Source of the DNA: Luteirhabdus salina
GTDB taxonomy: Bacteria > Bacteroidota > Bacteroidia > Flavobacteriales > Flavobacteriaceae
Reading direction: 5' to 3'
NCBI GenBank assembly: GCA_025384855.1
Contig: JALAHT010000001.1
Span: forward strand, 935,064 to 999,063
Length of the DNA stretch: 64,000 nt
Position numbers and translations under genes: made by a program
Part shown: positions 1 through 7,093 of the stretch, in pieces
How positions within the stretch are numbered: the stretch's first letter is position 1
Layout of the letters: every line of letters starts with the position of its first letter
The notes under the pieces: model-generated
Database searches by the model: none
What the model was told of the DNA's origin: nothing
The model's input: the letters and a program-made list of their open reading frames with translations, nothing else

Positions 1-63
1 TTTAGCACTGAAATGTGCTTACCAATGTAACAAATTTTTAGGGGAAGTAACCTGTTATTGCCT

Positions 64-71
64 TACTTTTG
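64..71 (+). promoter_or_regulatory. Putative -7 promoter element for purN
   Basis: TACTTTTG matches the Bacteroidota -7 consensus TAnnTTTG and lies 42 bases upstream of the purN start. No clear TTG-type -33 box is visible at the usual spacing, so the call rests on the -7 element alone. The rest of 1-113 holds no gene that I can see. Confidence 0.45.
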
Positions 72-113
72 TGATTTATTTTATACTACTTCCTAAAACC
101 TCTCAATCTCAAC

Positions 114-779
114 ATGGAGAAGCGAATTGTAATCTTTGCATCCGGAACCGGTTCGAATGCCGAAAATATCATTCAATATTTCAAACAGTCCAAAATTGTT
201 GAGGTTTCTATGGTGCTCACAAACAAGCCCCGTGCCAAGGTGCTTGAAAAGGCTAAAAACCAAAATACCAAAACGTTATGCTTCAATAGAGAGCAGTTAT
301 ATGATACTGATTTCGTGTTAAAAACGTTACAGAAAATTAATCCCGACCTTATTGTACTAGCAGGATTTCTATGGATATTTCCAACAAAACTGTTGAATGC
401 CTTTCCTGATAAAGTCATCAATCTTCACCCCGCCTTACTTCCTAAATATGGGGGAAAAGGGATGTATGGAAATCACGTTCATGAAGCGGTTGTAAAAAAT
501 AAGGAAGCTGAAACGGGAATCACCATTCATTATGTAAATGAAGCCTATGATGAAGGCACTATCATTGCACAGAAAAAAGTATTCCTTTCAACAGAAGATA
601 CGCCTGAAACGGTGGCACAGAAAGTGCATGCGTTGGAGTATGAATATCTTCCACAAATAATTGAAAAATTATTGTTGGATAATTCGGAAAGCGATTCCCA
701 CATACGTGAGGATGACATCCACCCCATAGATATCCCTCCTTCAAAAGATGGGGATCAAAACACTTCTATGGATGGCTAA
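114..779 (+). CDS. purN: Phosphoribosylglycinamide formyltransferase
   Basis: Third step of purine synthesis: transfers formyl from 10-formyl-THF to glycinamide ribonucleotide, in the cytosol. The GTGSN phosphate loop is at residues 11-15. The family's catalytic Asn-His-Asp are visible as N103 and H105 (in NLHPALLP) and D146 (in YDEGTI). Residues up to about 190 cover the whole family fold; residues 190-221 are an extra hydrophilic tail, which I infer to be non-catalytic. The stop overlaps the start of the next gene by 8 bases, suggesting translational coupling to the RNase H gene. A second purine gene, purF, lies 1.7 kb downstream on the same strand. Confidence 0.95.
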   Translation: MEKRIVIFASGTGSNAENIIQYFKQSKIVEVSMVLTNKPRAKVLEKAKNQNTKTLCFNREQLYDTDFVLKTLQKINPDLIVLAGFLWIFPTKLLNAFPDKVINLHPALLPKYGGKGMYGNHVHEAVVKNKEAETGITIHYVNEAYDEGTIIAQKKVFLSTEDTPETVAQKVHALEYEYLPQIIEKLLLDNSESDSHIREDDIHPIDIPPSKDGDQNTSMDG

Positions 780-1419
780 GAAAAAACAAAAATATTATGT
801 GGTGTGGTTTGGAAATCCGACAGGGATTTTCAACACATGGGCGGAATGTAAGAAAGCTATCGCTGGTGTTTCAGGAGCGCAGTATAAGAGTTTTGATAGC
901 TTAAAGGAAGCCAAAATCGCGTACAACAAAGAGTATAAAGATTACAAGGGTAAATCGACTTCCAAAAGAAAAGGAAAAACCCTTACCGCAGCACAGCGTG
1001 CAAAAATTGGGGAGCCTAATCTTTACAGCATTGCGGTAGACGCGGCCAGTAGTGGTAATCCAGGGAAAGTTGAATATCGAGGGGTCGATACTCAAACGGG
1101 CAAGCAGCTATTTCACCAAGGACCGTTTCAACAGGGCACCAATAATATCGGTGAATTTTTAGCCTTGGTTCACGGTTTGGCTTTCTTAAAGAAGCGAAAG
1201 AGCGATCGGATTCTATATAGCGATTCACGCATAGCCATGGGATGGGTTCGCAAGAAAAAATGCAACACCAAGCTAAAACGCACCCCACGCAATAAAGCTA
1301 TTTTCGAATTGGTCGACCGCGCCGAGCAATGGTTAAAGACACATACCTACACTACCACTGTCGTAAAATGGGAAACGAAGGCTTGGGGAGAGATTCCTGC
1401 CGATTTTGGAAGGAAATAG
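772..1419 (+). CDS. Viroplasmin-domain ribonuclease H (RNase HI family)
   Basis: Degrades RNA in RNA/DNA hybrids. The N-terminal 45 residues are a caulimovirus-type viroplasmin domain (KYYVVWFGNPTGIF start), a hybrid-binding module. A basic linker (about 55-80) leads to the RNase H fold: AVDAA, GEF, YSDS and a C-terminal ADFG supply the acidic D-E-D-D set. The start is ATG at 772 (MAKKKQKY), because homologous domains begin there; an in-frame start at 748 would add eight residues lying wholly inside purN. Length 215 residues is normal for this two-domain form. It overlaps the purN stop by 8 bases in another frame. Confidence 0.9.
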   Translation: MAKKKQKYYVVWFGNPTGIFNTWAECKKAIAGVSGAQYKSFDSLKEAKIAYNKEYKDYKGKSTSKRKGKTLTAAQRAKIGEPNLYSIAVDAASSGNPGKVEYRGVDTQTGKQLFHQGPFQQGTNNIGEFLALVHGLAFLKKRKSDRILYSDSRIAMGWVRKKKCNTKLKRTPRNKAIFELVDRAEQWLKTHTYTTTVVKWETKAWGEIPADFGRK

Positions 1420-1482
1420 CATATAGCAACATTACTGCTTAAAGGCCCTGTTAAAGACCCTTTTAATACCATTTATTTTCCA

Positions 1483-1490
1483 TAAATTTG
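1483..1490 (+). promoter_or_regulatory. Putative -7 promoter element for the PfkB kinase gene
   Basis: TAAATTTG matches TAnnTTTG and ends 23 bases before the ATG at 1514. It starts a new unit after the RNase H gene. A -33 TTG is not evident. Confidence 0.5.
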
Positions 1491-1513
1491 CACCCTCATT
1501 CTAACACCCTACT

Positions 1514-2437
1514 ATGAGTAAACTTGTTATCGTTGGAACCGTCGCTTTCGATGCCATTGAAACCCCATTTGGTAAAACTGATAAGATCTTGGGCGGTGCG
1601 GCAACCTATATTGGCTTGGCAGCTTCCAAGTTTAATGCCGATGGCGCTATCGTTTCAGTAGTAGGCGGCGATTTTCCAGAAGACTATCTCGCCATGCTTG
1701 AAAATAATGGCCTTGACATTGAAGGGCTTGAAATAGTAAAAGAAGGGAAAACCTTTTTTTGGAGCGGAAAGTATCACAACGATATGAACTCTCGGGATAC
1801 CTTGGCGACGGAACTGAATGTCTTGGAACATTTCAACCCAAAGGTGCCTTCCGATTATATCAATGCGGAAGTAGTGATGCTCGGAAACCTTCACCCAATG
1901 GTTCAATTAGGTGTTATTGAGCAAATGAACGACCCAAAACTAATCGTATTGGATACGATGAATTTTTGGATGGACAACACTCTTTCAGAACTGAAACAGG
2001 TCATTTCGAAAGTAGATGTAGTAACTATTAATGATGAAGAAGCACGTCAGCTTACAGGAGAATACTCTTTAGTAGTGGCGGCAAAGGAAATCATGGAAAT
2101 GGGTCCTGATTATGTGGTCATCAAGAAAGGAGAACATGGTGCCTTGTTGTTTCATGAAGAAGAAGTGTTCTTTGCTCCAGCCCTTCCGTTAGAAGAAGTC
2201 TTCGATCCTACAGGTGCTGGCGATACTTTTGCGGGTGGCTTCACCGGATATTTGGCGAAGACAGGCGACTACAGTTTCGAGAATATGAAGAATGCGATCA
2301 TTTATGGTTCTGCCTTGGCCTCTTTCTGTGTTGAAAAATTCGGCACGGAGCGGCTGCTCAATGTTTCCAAAAAGGAGATTCAGCGGCGATTGAAGCAATT
2401 CCAAGACCTAACACAATTTGATATAGAAATTACATAA
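1514..2437 (+). CDS. PfkB family sugar/nucleoside kinase
   Basis: ATP-dependent kinase of the ribokinase/adenosine kinase superfamily. The N-terminal glycine-rich substrate region (LGGAATYIG, residues 26-34) and the C-terminal signature DPTGAGDTFAGGF (231-243) are visible; D237 is the expected catalytic base. At 307 residues the length is typical. The substrate cannot be told from the sequence; the purine-gene neighbourhood makes a nucleoside or ribose substrate plausible, which is only inference. It is separated from purF by an intrinsic terminator. Confidence 0.85.
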   Translation: MSKLVIVGTVAFDAIETPFGKTDKILGGAATYIGLAASKFNADGAIVSVVGGDFPEDYLAMLENNGLDIEGLEIVKEGKTFFWSGKYHNDMNSRDTLATELNVLEHFNPKVPSDYINAEVVMLGNLHPMVQLGVIEQMNDPKLIVLDTMNFWMDNTLSELKQVISKVDVVTINDEEARQLTGEYSLVVAAKEIMEMGPDYVVIKKGEHGALLFHEEEVFFAPALPLEEVFDPTGAGDTFAGGFTGYLAKTGDYSFENMKNAIIYGSALASFCVEKFGTERLLNVSKKEIQRRLKQFQDLTQFDIEIT

Positions 2438-2441
2438 CCTT

Positions 2442-2468
2442 TCGCCCTGCCTTGTCGGGGCGTTTTTG
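2442..2468 (+). terminator. Intrinsic terminator after the PfkB kinase gene
   Basis: CGCCC pairs with GGGCG across a 10-base loop and is followed by five T. It is short and sits only about 17 bases before the purF start, so it may attenuate rather than fully block transcription into purF. Confidence 0.55.
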
Positions 2469-2484
2469 ATGGAACGTTTTCATT

Positions 2485-4383
2485 ATGAGCGACGCACTAA
2501 AACATGAATGTGGCATAGCCATGGTCCGATTATTAAAGCCGTTGGAATACTATAAGGAAAAGTATGGAACGGCCTTTTATGGCGTGAACAAAATGTATCT
2601 AATGATGGAGAAACAGCACAATCGTGGACAAGATGGTGCTGGTTTTGCCAGTATTAAGCTGGATGTCGATCCAGGCGAACGGTACATCAGTCGCGTACGC
2701 TCCAATAAATCGCAACCCATACAGGATATTTTTGCACAGATAAACGAACGTATCAATCAGACATTTCAGGAACATCCAGAATACAAGGACGATGTTGCCG
2801 CTCAGAAAAAGAATATCCCTTATATCGGCGAATTGTTTTTAGGACATGTTCGCTACGGAACCTTTGGTATCAACTCAGTTGAAAACGTTCACCCTTTCCT
2901 TCGTCAAAATAACTGGATGCACCGGAACTTGATCATTGCCGGGAACTTCAATATGACCAACACGACCGAGCAGTTTAATAATTTGATTGACTTGGGCATG
3001 CACCCCAAGGAAAAGGCTGATACCATAACGGTGATGGAAAAAATTGGCCACTTTTTGGATGAAGGCGTGCGTAAACTTTATAAGAAAGCGAAGAAGGCAG
3101 GAATGAATAAGCGCGAAGCTTCTCCTTATATCGTCGAGCATCTGAGCGTGTCTAAAATATTGAAGAAATCGGCACGCGATTGGGATGGCGGGTATGCTAT
3201 GGCGGGATTGCTTGGCCACGGAGATGCTTTTGTACTTCGCGATCCAGCAGGAATTCGACCAGCCTATTTCTATAAAGATGATGAAGTAGTGGTGGTAGCT
3301 TCAGAGCGCCCTGCTATTCAAACGGTTTTTGATGTTCCATTTGAAGAAATCCAAGAGGTTGAGCCTGGTCATGCATTGATTATTCAGAAGGATGGCAATG
3401 TCTCGCACAAACGCATTCAAAAGGAATTAGAGCGCAAGTCTTGTTCTTTCGAGCGAATCTATTTCTCAAGAGGAAACGATGCTGAAATTTATCAGGAGCG
3501 GAAGGAGTTAGGTCGATTGGTAATGCCGCGTGTGTTGAAGGCAATTGATTATGATACAGAGAATACTGTTTTTAGTTTTATTCCGAATACTGCTGAAACG
3601 TCCTTCTATGGAATGCTAGATGCTGCGCAAAACGAACTGAATAAGCAGAAAAATGAAGCCATTTTGAAGGAAGAAGGCAATCTTACCAACGAGCGATTGC
3701 TTCAGATTCAGGAGCATAAAATTAGAACCGAGAAGATCGCCATTAAGGATGTAAAGCTTCGCACCTTTATTACCGAAGATAGTAGTCGCGACGATTTAGT
3801 AGCACACGTTTATGATGTTACCTACGGTGTGGTGAAGCCTGGCGATAATTTGGTAATTATTGATGATAGTATTGTTCGCGGTACGACCTTGAAGAAAAGT
3901 ATTTTGAAAATGCTAGATCGTCTGAATCCGAAGCAAATCGTAGTGGTATCCTCTGCTCCTCAGATTCGCTATCCCGACTGCTACGGAATCGATATGGCGC
4001 GGTTAGAAGACTTGGTAGCGTTTCAAGCAGCGTTAGCGCTTCATAAAGACAGAGGCACTTACGATGTCGTCGAAGAAATATATCATAGGGCAAAAGCCGA
4101 AATCACTAAAACGGAAGGCGATCGCATTAATCATGTAAAGGAATTATATGCACCTTTCAGCGATCAGGAGATTTCGGATAAAATTGCTGAAATTATCGGC
4201 GGTCAAGGTATTAATGCCAAAGTAAAGTTGATTTTCCAAACGGTTGACGATCTTCATGAGGCGTGTCCGAAAAACTTAGGGGATTGGTACTTTACTGGAG
4301 ATTATCCAACAAATGGCGGTAAGAAGGTGGTAAACCGTGCCTATGTACATTTCTTCGAAGGAAATCCAGAGCGAGCCTACTAA
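2485..4383 (+). CDS. purF: Amidophosphoribosyltransferase, long Bacteroidota form
   Basis: First committed step of purine synthesis: PRPP + glutamine to phosphoribosylamine. The N-terminal Ntn glutaminase domain begins HECGIAMV with nucleophile C9; removal of the first eight residues would be expected. HNRGQDGAGFA and GHVRYGT follow as in class II amidotransferases. The phosphoribosyltransferase domain carries the PRPP loop VIIDDSIVRGTT near residues 456-468. At 632 residues it is about 125 longer than the E. coli enzyme; the surplus is spread over insertions in both domains and a C-terminal extension after about 540. A paralogue with another role cannot be excluded, but both active sites look intact. 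Confidence 0.85.
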   Translation: MSDALKHECGIAMVRLLKPLEYYKEKYGTAFYGVNKMYLMMEKQHNRGQDGAGFASIKLDVDPGERYISRVRSNKSQPIQDIFAQINERINQTFQEHPEYKDDVAAQKKNIPYIGELFLGHVRYGTFGINSVENVHPFLRQNNWMHRNLIIAGNFNMTNTTEQFNNLIDLGMHPKEKADTITVMEKIGHFLDEGVRKLYKKAKKAGMNKREASPYIVEHLSVSKILKKSARDWDGGYAMAGLLGHGDAFVLRDPAGIRPAYFYKDDEVVVVASERPAIQTVFDVPFEEIQEVEPGHALIIQKDGNVSHKRIQKELERKSCSFERIYFSRGNDAEIYQERKELGRLVMPRVLKAIDYDTENTVFSFIPNTAETSFYGMLDAAQNELNKQKNEAILKEEGNLTNERLLQIQEHKIRTEKIAIKDVKLRTFITEDSSRDDLVAHVYDVTYGVVKPGDNLVIIDDSIVRGTTLKKSILKMLDRLNPKQIVVVSSAPQIRYPDCYGIDMARLEDLVAFQAALALHKDRGTYDVVEEIYHRAKAEITKTEGDRINHVKELYAPFSDQEISDKIAEIIGGQGINAKVKLIFQTVDDLHEACPKNLGDWYFTGDYPTNGGKKVVNRAYVHFFEGNPERAY

Positions 4384-4492
4384 AATTTGTTAATTTTTTC
4401 TTAATAATCTTAACATTTAAGCTTTTGAACGATTTTATTTTTCACTTAATCTAAAAGTAGGAAAAGCCTTAAAATCGTTTCGAAATATCGTC

Positions 4493-4500
4493 TATATTTG
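4493..4500 (+). promoter_or_regulatory. Putative -7 promoter element of RNA module A
   Basis: TATATTTG, a perfect TAnnTTTG match, sits just upstream of the conserved leader that begins CATACCATAGC. The same octamer occupies the same position in module B (5758-5765), while sequence further upstream differs between the copies. The selective conservation supports promoter function. Confidence 0.6.
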
Positions 4501-4505
4501 AACCA

Positions 4506-4579
4506 TACCATAGCATAAGTAGGTTAAGTTCATGGTAAGATTTGGGGCAAAAAAGGTGAACACTCGTTCACCTTTTTTC
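4506..4579 (+). ncRNA. Candidate small RNA, copy A (promoter-leader-terminator module)
   Basis: About 73 bases from the predicted start to the T-run. The 5' part (4504-4536) is identical over about 33 bases to copy B at 5769-5801, including TACCAT and ATGGTA, which can pair as a 6-bp stem around a 20-base loop. A terminator follows: GGTGAAC (4555-4561), loop ACTC, GTTCACC (4566-4572), with A6 before and T6 after. An outer arm GATTTGG can also pair with CCAAATC at 4586-4592 beyond the T-run. There is no open reading frame in it. I do not recognise the family; a known Bacteroidota structured RNA such as Flavo-1 is worth comparing. Calling it an RNA gene is inference. Confidence 0.5.
4555..4578 (+). 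terminator. Intrinsic terminator of RNA module A
   Basis: Perfect 7-bp GC-containing stem GGTGAAC/GTTCACC with a 4-base loop, extended by A6/T6 pairing and ending in six T. The symmetric A and T tracts make it potentially bidirectional. Confidence 0.7.
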
Positions 4580-4580
4580 A

Positions 4581-5095
4581 TTTCACCAAATCGTAAAGGG
4601 GTGGTGAGCTTTTTGAGGCACCGCCGAAAATAGCGAAGCGTTTATCCTCCCTCCCGAACACTCGTTCACCTTTTTTCCGTGCCTACGGCAGGCAGGCATT
4701 TCACCAAATCGTAAACGGGTGGTGAGCTTTTTGAGGCACTGCCGAAAAATGCGAAGCGTTTATCCTCCCTCCCGAACGCACTTCTGCCTTTTTTCCGTGC
4801 CTACGGCAGGCAGGCATTTCACCAAATCGTAAAGGGGTGGTGAGCTTTTTGAGGCACCGCCGAAAATAGCGAACCGTTTCCCTCTGCCTTGAACGCTCGT
4901 TTACCGATTGCCCATTTAGTAATGCAAATTTAGTGTGGTGAGTTCTTCAAGGCGCCGCCATGAAAGGTAAACCGTTTATCCTCTCTCCCGAACGCTAGTT
5001 CACCTTTTTTCCGTGCCCAAGGCAGGCAGGCATTTCCCCAAATCATATGGGGGTGGTGAGCTTTTTGAGACAGTGTCGAGAACAGTGAACCACAT
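4581..5095. repeat. Tandem-repeat array A (118-bp units, hairpin core)
   Basis: Five units recognisable by the core GGTGGTGAGC...GGCACCGCC, with cores near 4600, 4718, 4836, 4935 and 5052. The first three units start at 4581, 4699 and 4817, an exact 118-bp period; the fourth is diverged and shorter, the fifth partial. Each core can form a 7-bp hairpin (GGTGGTG with CACCGCC, one G-T wobble). Between cores lie a piece resembling the RNA module terminator arm (GTTCACCTTTTTT) and, from the end of unit 1 onward, a 20-base GC-rich insert rich in GGCAGGCAGGCA. There is no credible coding sequence. Confidence 0.85.
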
Positions 5096-5130
5096 TCAAG
5101 TCCATGCGCACTAAATGCGCATGGACTTGA
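5096..5130. repeat. Perfect 15-bp inverted repeat at the end of array A
   Basis: Arms TCAAGTCCATGCGCA (5096-5110) and TGCGCATGGACTTGA (5116-5130) are exact reverse complements around the loop CTAAA. It starts right where array A loses similarity to array B. No T-run follows on either strand, so it is not an ordinary terminator; a protein-binding site, a recombination site or the scar of a lost element are possible. Confidence 0.8.
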
Positions 5131-5189
5131 TTCAATCTTAGCATTAGGACGGTTGACTTCTACCCTGGGAGCAGATGGGCATATAGACT

Positions 5190-5226
5190 ATGAAAAAGAA
5201 AAGAGTTTCCTAAAATTGGAAACTCC
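5190..5226 (-). terminator. Intrinsic terminator of the 92-codon orphan gene
   Basis: On the minus strand GAGTTTCC pairs with GGAAACTC across a 7-base loop and is followed by TTTTCTTTTTC. It lies 28 bases past the stop codon of the small minus-strand gene and supports that gene being real. Confidence 0.75.
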
Positions 5227-5253
5227 TCTTGCTACTTTTATGTTATGCATTAA

Positions 5254-5532
5254 CTAAGATCGCAATACAGTATAGTAGGTACGATTACATCGCTTTCCGA
5301 AGTTCTTCAAACTATGGTACCACTGACTGATTATCGACTTTCGCTCCCAACGCTCATAGTTTTCAAAAGAAAACTCCAATTCTTTGATTTTATCTTGAAT
5401 CGTATCGGGAGTGCTTATAACATACAGTCGCTTCGTTTTCTTACGAACTTTATTGCGAATAGGATTCTTCCCGTTCGCACGAATTGGTGTATACTTTATT
5501 TTGAGTTCATATACTTGCTCATCTCTCTTCAT
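5254..5532 (-). CDS. Small basic protein of unknown function (92 residues)
   Basis: I do not recognise this protein. It is strongly basic in residues 10-35 (a KNPIRNKVRKKTKR stretch) with an aromatic, charged second half (ENYERWERKS, SQWYHSLKNFGKRC) and no signal peptide or membrane segment, so nucleic-acid binding is conceivable but unproven. Evidence that it is a gene: a TATATTTG promoter box 30 bases upstream, an intrinsic terminator just downstream, and isolation between two repeat arrays where no other frame is coding. No partner gene shares its strand nearby. Its lysine-rich composition differs from the flanking housekeeping proteins, hinting at recent acquisition. Confidence 0.6.
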   Translation of the reverse strand: MKRDEQVYELKIKYTPIRANGKNPIRNKVRKKTKRLYVISTPDTIQDKIKELEFSFENYERWERKSIISQWYHSLKNFGKRCNRTYYTVLRS

Positions 5533-5561
5533 AATTCAATCGTTTAATGAGTTCTAGTTCT

Positions 5562-5569
5562 CAAATATA
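5562..5569 (-). promoter_or_regulatory. Putative -7 promoter element for the 92-codon gene
   Basis: On the minus strand this reads TATATTTG, a full TAnnTTTG match, 30 bases before the ATG at 5532. The same octamer drives both RNA modules on the opposite strand. The 190 bases further upstream (5570-5757) are AT-rich and show nothing else. Confidence 0.55.
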
Positions 5570-5757
5570 CAAATTTACTTTGTCATAACCTTAAATTTAC
5601 ATTAAGGTAACATTAAAATGAATAAAATAGGTTTCAACATTGACACTAATAGCTACTTAAATCCAAAAAATTACACTTACAACAAAAATAGTATCGTTTT
5701 TCAACGAATATAATTGTTATTCATCTAAAACTTTAGCACATCAATAATTCCTTGTTC

Positions 5758-5765
5758 TATATTTG
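5758..5765 (+). promoter_or_regulatory. Putative -7 promoter element of RNA module B
   Basis: TATATTTG at the same distance from the conserved leader as in module A, despite unrelated sequence upstream. Confidence 0.6.
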
Positions 5766-5770
5766 AGGCA

Positions 5771-5844
5771 TACCATAGCATAAGTAGGTTAAGTTCATGG
5801 TAGATTTGGGGCAAAAAAAGGTGAACTCTCGTTCGCCTTTTTTT
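5771..5844 (+). ncRNA. Candidate small RNA, copy B
   Basis: Paralogue of the element at 4506-4579. The leader is identical from CATACCATAGC through TTCATGGT, then one A is lost and one A gained before the terminator. The terminator stem is GGTGAAC/GTTCGCC: one arm changed, turning a Watson-Crick pair into a wobble, so pairing is retained. The outer arm GATTTGGG pairs with CCCAAATC (5850-5857), one pair longer than in copy A. Retention of promoter, leader and pairing in both copies argues for function as RNA. No reading frame is conserved. Confidence 0.5.
5820..5844 (+). terminator. Intrinsic terminator of RNA module B
   Basis: GGTGAAC, loop TCTC, GTTCGCC with one wobble pair, preceded by seven A and followed by seven T. 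Confidence 0.7.
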
Positions 5845-6175
5845 ATTGGCCCAAATCATACGGGGTGGTGAGCTTTTTGAGGCACCGCCGAAAATAGCGA
5901 ACCGTTTCCCTCTGCCTTGAACGCTCGTTTACCGAATGCCCATTTAGTAATGAAAATTTGGTGTGGTGAGTTCTTCAAGGCACCGCCGAAAATAGCAAAG
6001 CGTTTATCCTCCCTCCCGAACACTCTTCCGCCTTTTTTCCATACCTACGGCAGGCAGGCATTTCACAAAATCATACGGGGTGGTGAGCTTTTTGAGGCAC
6101 CGCCGAGAATAGCGAACCGTATATTTCTCTCCTGAACGTTCGTCCTCCTTTTTCTGTGCTTAAGGTAGGCGCATG
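5845..6175. repeat. Tandem-repeat array B (three units plus decayed tail)
   Basis: Hairpin cores near 5863, 5963 and 6079. Array B aligns with units 3-5 of array A at a constant offset of 1027-1028 bases, whereas the RNA modules are offset by 1265: the difference is two 118-bp units, so B equals A minus exactly two units. Similarity ends near 6118; 6120-6175 is a decayed remainder still showing the AAGGTAGGCG-like insert. Confidence 0.8.
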
Positions 6176-6266
6176 AGCCTTAATTCCAGTATAATGTTGG
6201 AGCAACAGGCGAACACAAGGACATTATGGATACATCTTTAAAAAATGTGAGCAGGGTAACAAAATG

Positions 6267-6296
6267 AAAAAACCGCTGATTGCTCAGCGGTTTTTC
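6267..6296 (-). terminator. Intrinsic terminator of the SOD gene
   Basis: AACCGCTGA (6271-6279), loop TTGC, TCAGCGGTT (6284-6292). On the minus strand it is followed by a T-run, 25 bases past the SOD stop. It also has a T-run on the plus strand and would insulate array B from downstream genes. Between array B and this site (6176-6266) I see nothing. Confidence 0.8.
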
Positions 6297-6317
6297 AATT
6301 AAATAAATTGAGAAAAC

Positions 6318-6926
6318 TTATTTATTTTGCTCGTATCGCTTCGATACATCATCCCAATTGATTACCTCAAAGAAAGCATCAACATAATCAGGACGCTTGT
6401 TTTGATATTTTAAGTAATATGCATGTTCCCAAACATCTAATCCAAGAATTGGTGTTCCTTCACATCCAACACCAGGCATTAGTGGATTATCTTGGTTTGG
6501 CGTAGAGCATACTTCGACCTTGCCTCCTTCATGAACGCAAAGCCATGCCCATCCAGATCCAAATTGTCCTTTAGCAGCATTTGCAAACTTCTCTTTAAAG
6601 TCGGCATAACTTCCAAAAGCACTGTTAATCGCTGTCGCAAGATCGCCAGAAGGTTCTCCACCACCATTTGGTGACATTACTTCCCAAAATAGACGGTGAT
6701 TGTAAAATCCACCACCGTTATTTCGAACGGCTGTATTATCCATATCTAGATTAGAAAGAATATTTTCTATAGTCTTTCCTTCCAAATCTGTTCCTTCAAT
6801 TGCATTATTTAATTTATCGGTATACCCTTGATGGTGTTTTCCATGGTGAATTTTCATGGTTTGCTCATCGATGTGTGGTTCAAGCGCGTCGTGCGCATAG
6901 GGTAATTTCGGTAGTTCAAAAGCCAT
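6318..6926 (-). CDS. Superoxide dismutase, Mn-type or cambialistic
   Basis: Dismutes superoxide to peroxide and oxygen; cytosolic, since there is no signal peptide. Metal ligands by family position are H27, H77, D164 and H168 ([11 protein letters not shown]). The outer-sphere glutamine is in NQDNPLM (Q145), as in Mn enzymes, and the position that carries Gln in Fe enzymes is in the GGG stretch at 71-73, again Mn-like. At 202 residues it is full length. A lone transcription unit with its own -7 box and terminator. Confidence 0.95.
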   Translation of the reverse strand: MAFELPKLPYAHDALEPHIDEQTMKIHHGKHHQGYTDKLNNAIEGTDLEGKTIENILSNLDMDNTAVRNNGGGFYNHRLFWEVMSPNGGGEPSGDLATAINSAFGSYADFKEKFANAAKGQFGSGWAWLCVHEGGKVEVCSTPNQDNPLMPGVGCEGTPILGLDVWEHAYYLKYQNKRPDYVDAFFEVINWDDVSKRYEQNK

Positions 6927-6968
6927 ATCTATTATGTTTTTTTGGTTTTTATTTCAGTTTAACTACTT

Positions 6969-6976
6969 CAAAAATA
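6969..6976 (-). promoter_or_regulatory. Putative -7 promoter element for SOD
   Basis: Reads TATTTTTG on the minus strand, 42 bases upstream of the SOD start; consensus TAnnTTTG. Confidence 0.45.
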
Positions 6977-7093
6977 GCCAATACCCACTCCATTTACTGT
7001 TATAAATTTTATAAGATTTTTATTCATTCATAGATAATTTCAATGATGAATTGTTAAGCGACTGTATTTTGGTACTTTTATGAAAAAACTAGC

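Noticed and set aside
4493-5532. Type III toxin-antitoxin locus
   Set aside because: The repeats are too long, the terminator precedes rather than follows the array, and the candidate protein is on the opposite strand.
5917-6135. 72-codon plus-strand frame across array B
   Set aside because: Its composition follows the repeat units (the same peptide motif recurs), it has no promoter or ribosome-binding signal, and the corresponding frame is broken in array A.
4506-6175. CRISPR array
   Set aside because: Units are about 118 bp with diverged repeats and no short identical repeats separated by unique spacers; no cas genes in the window.
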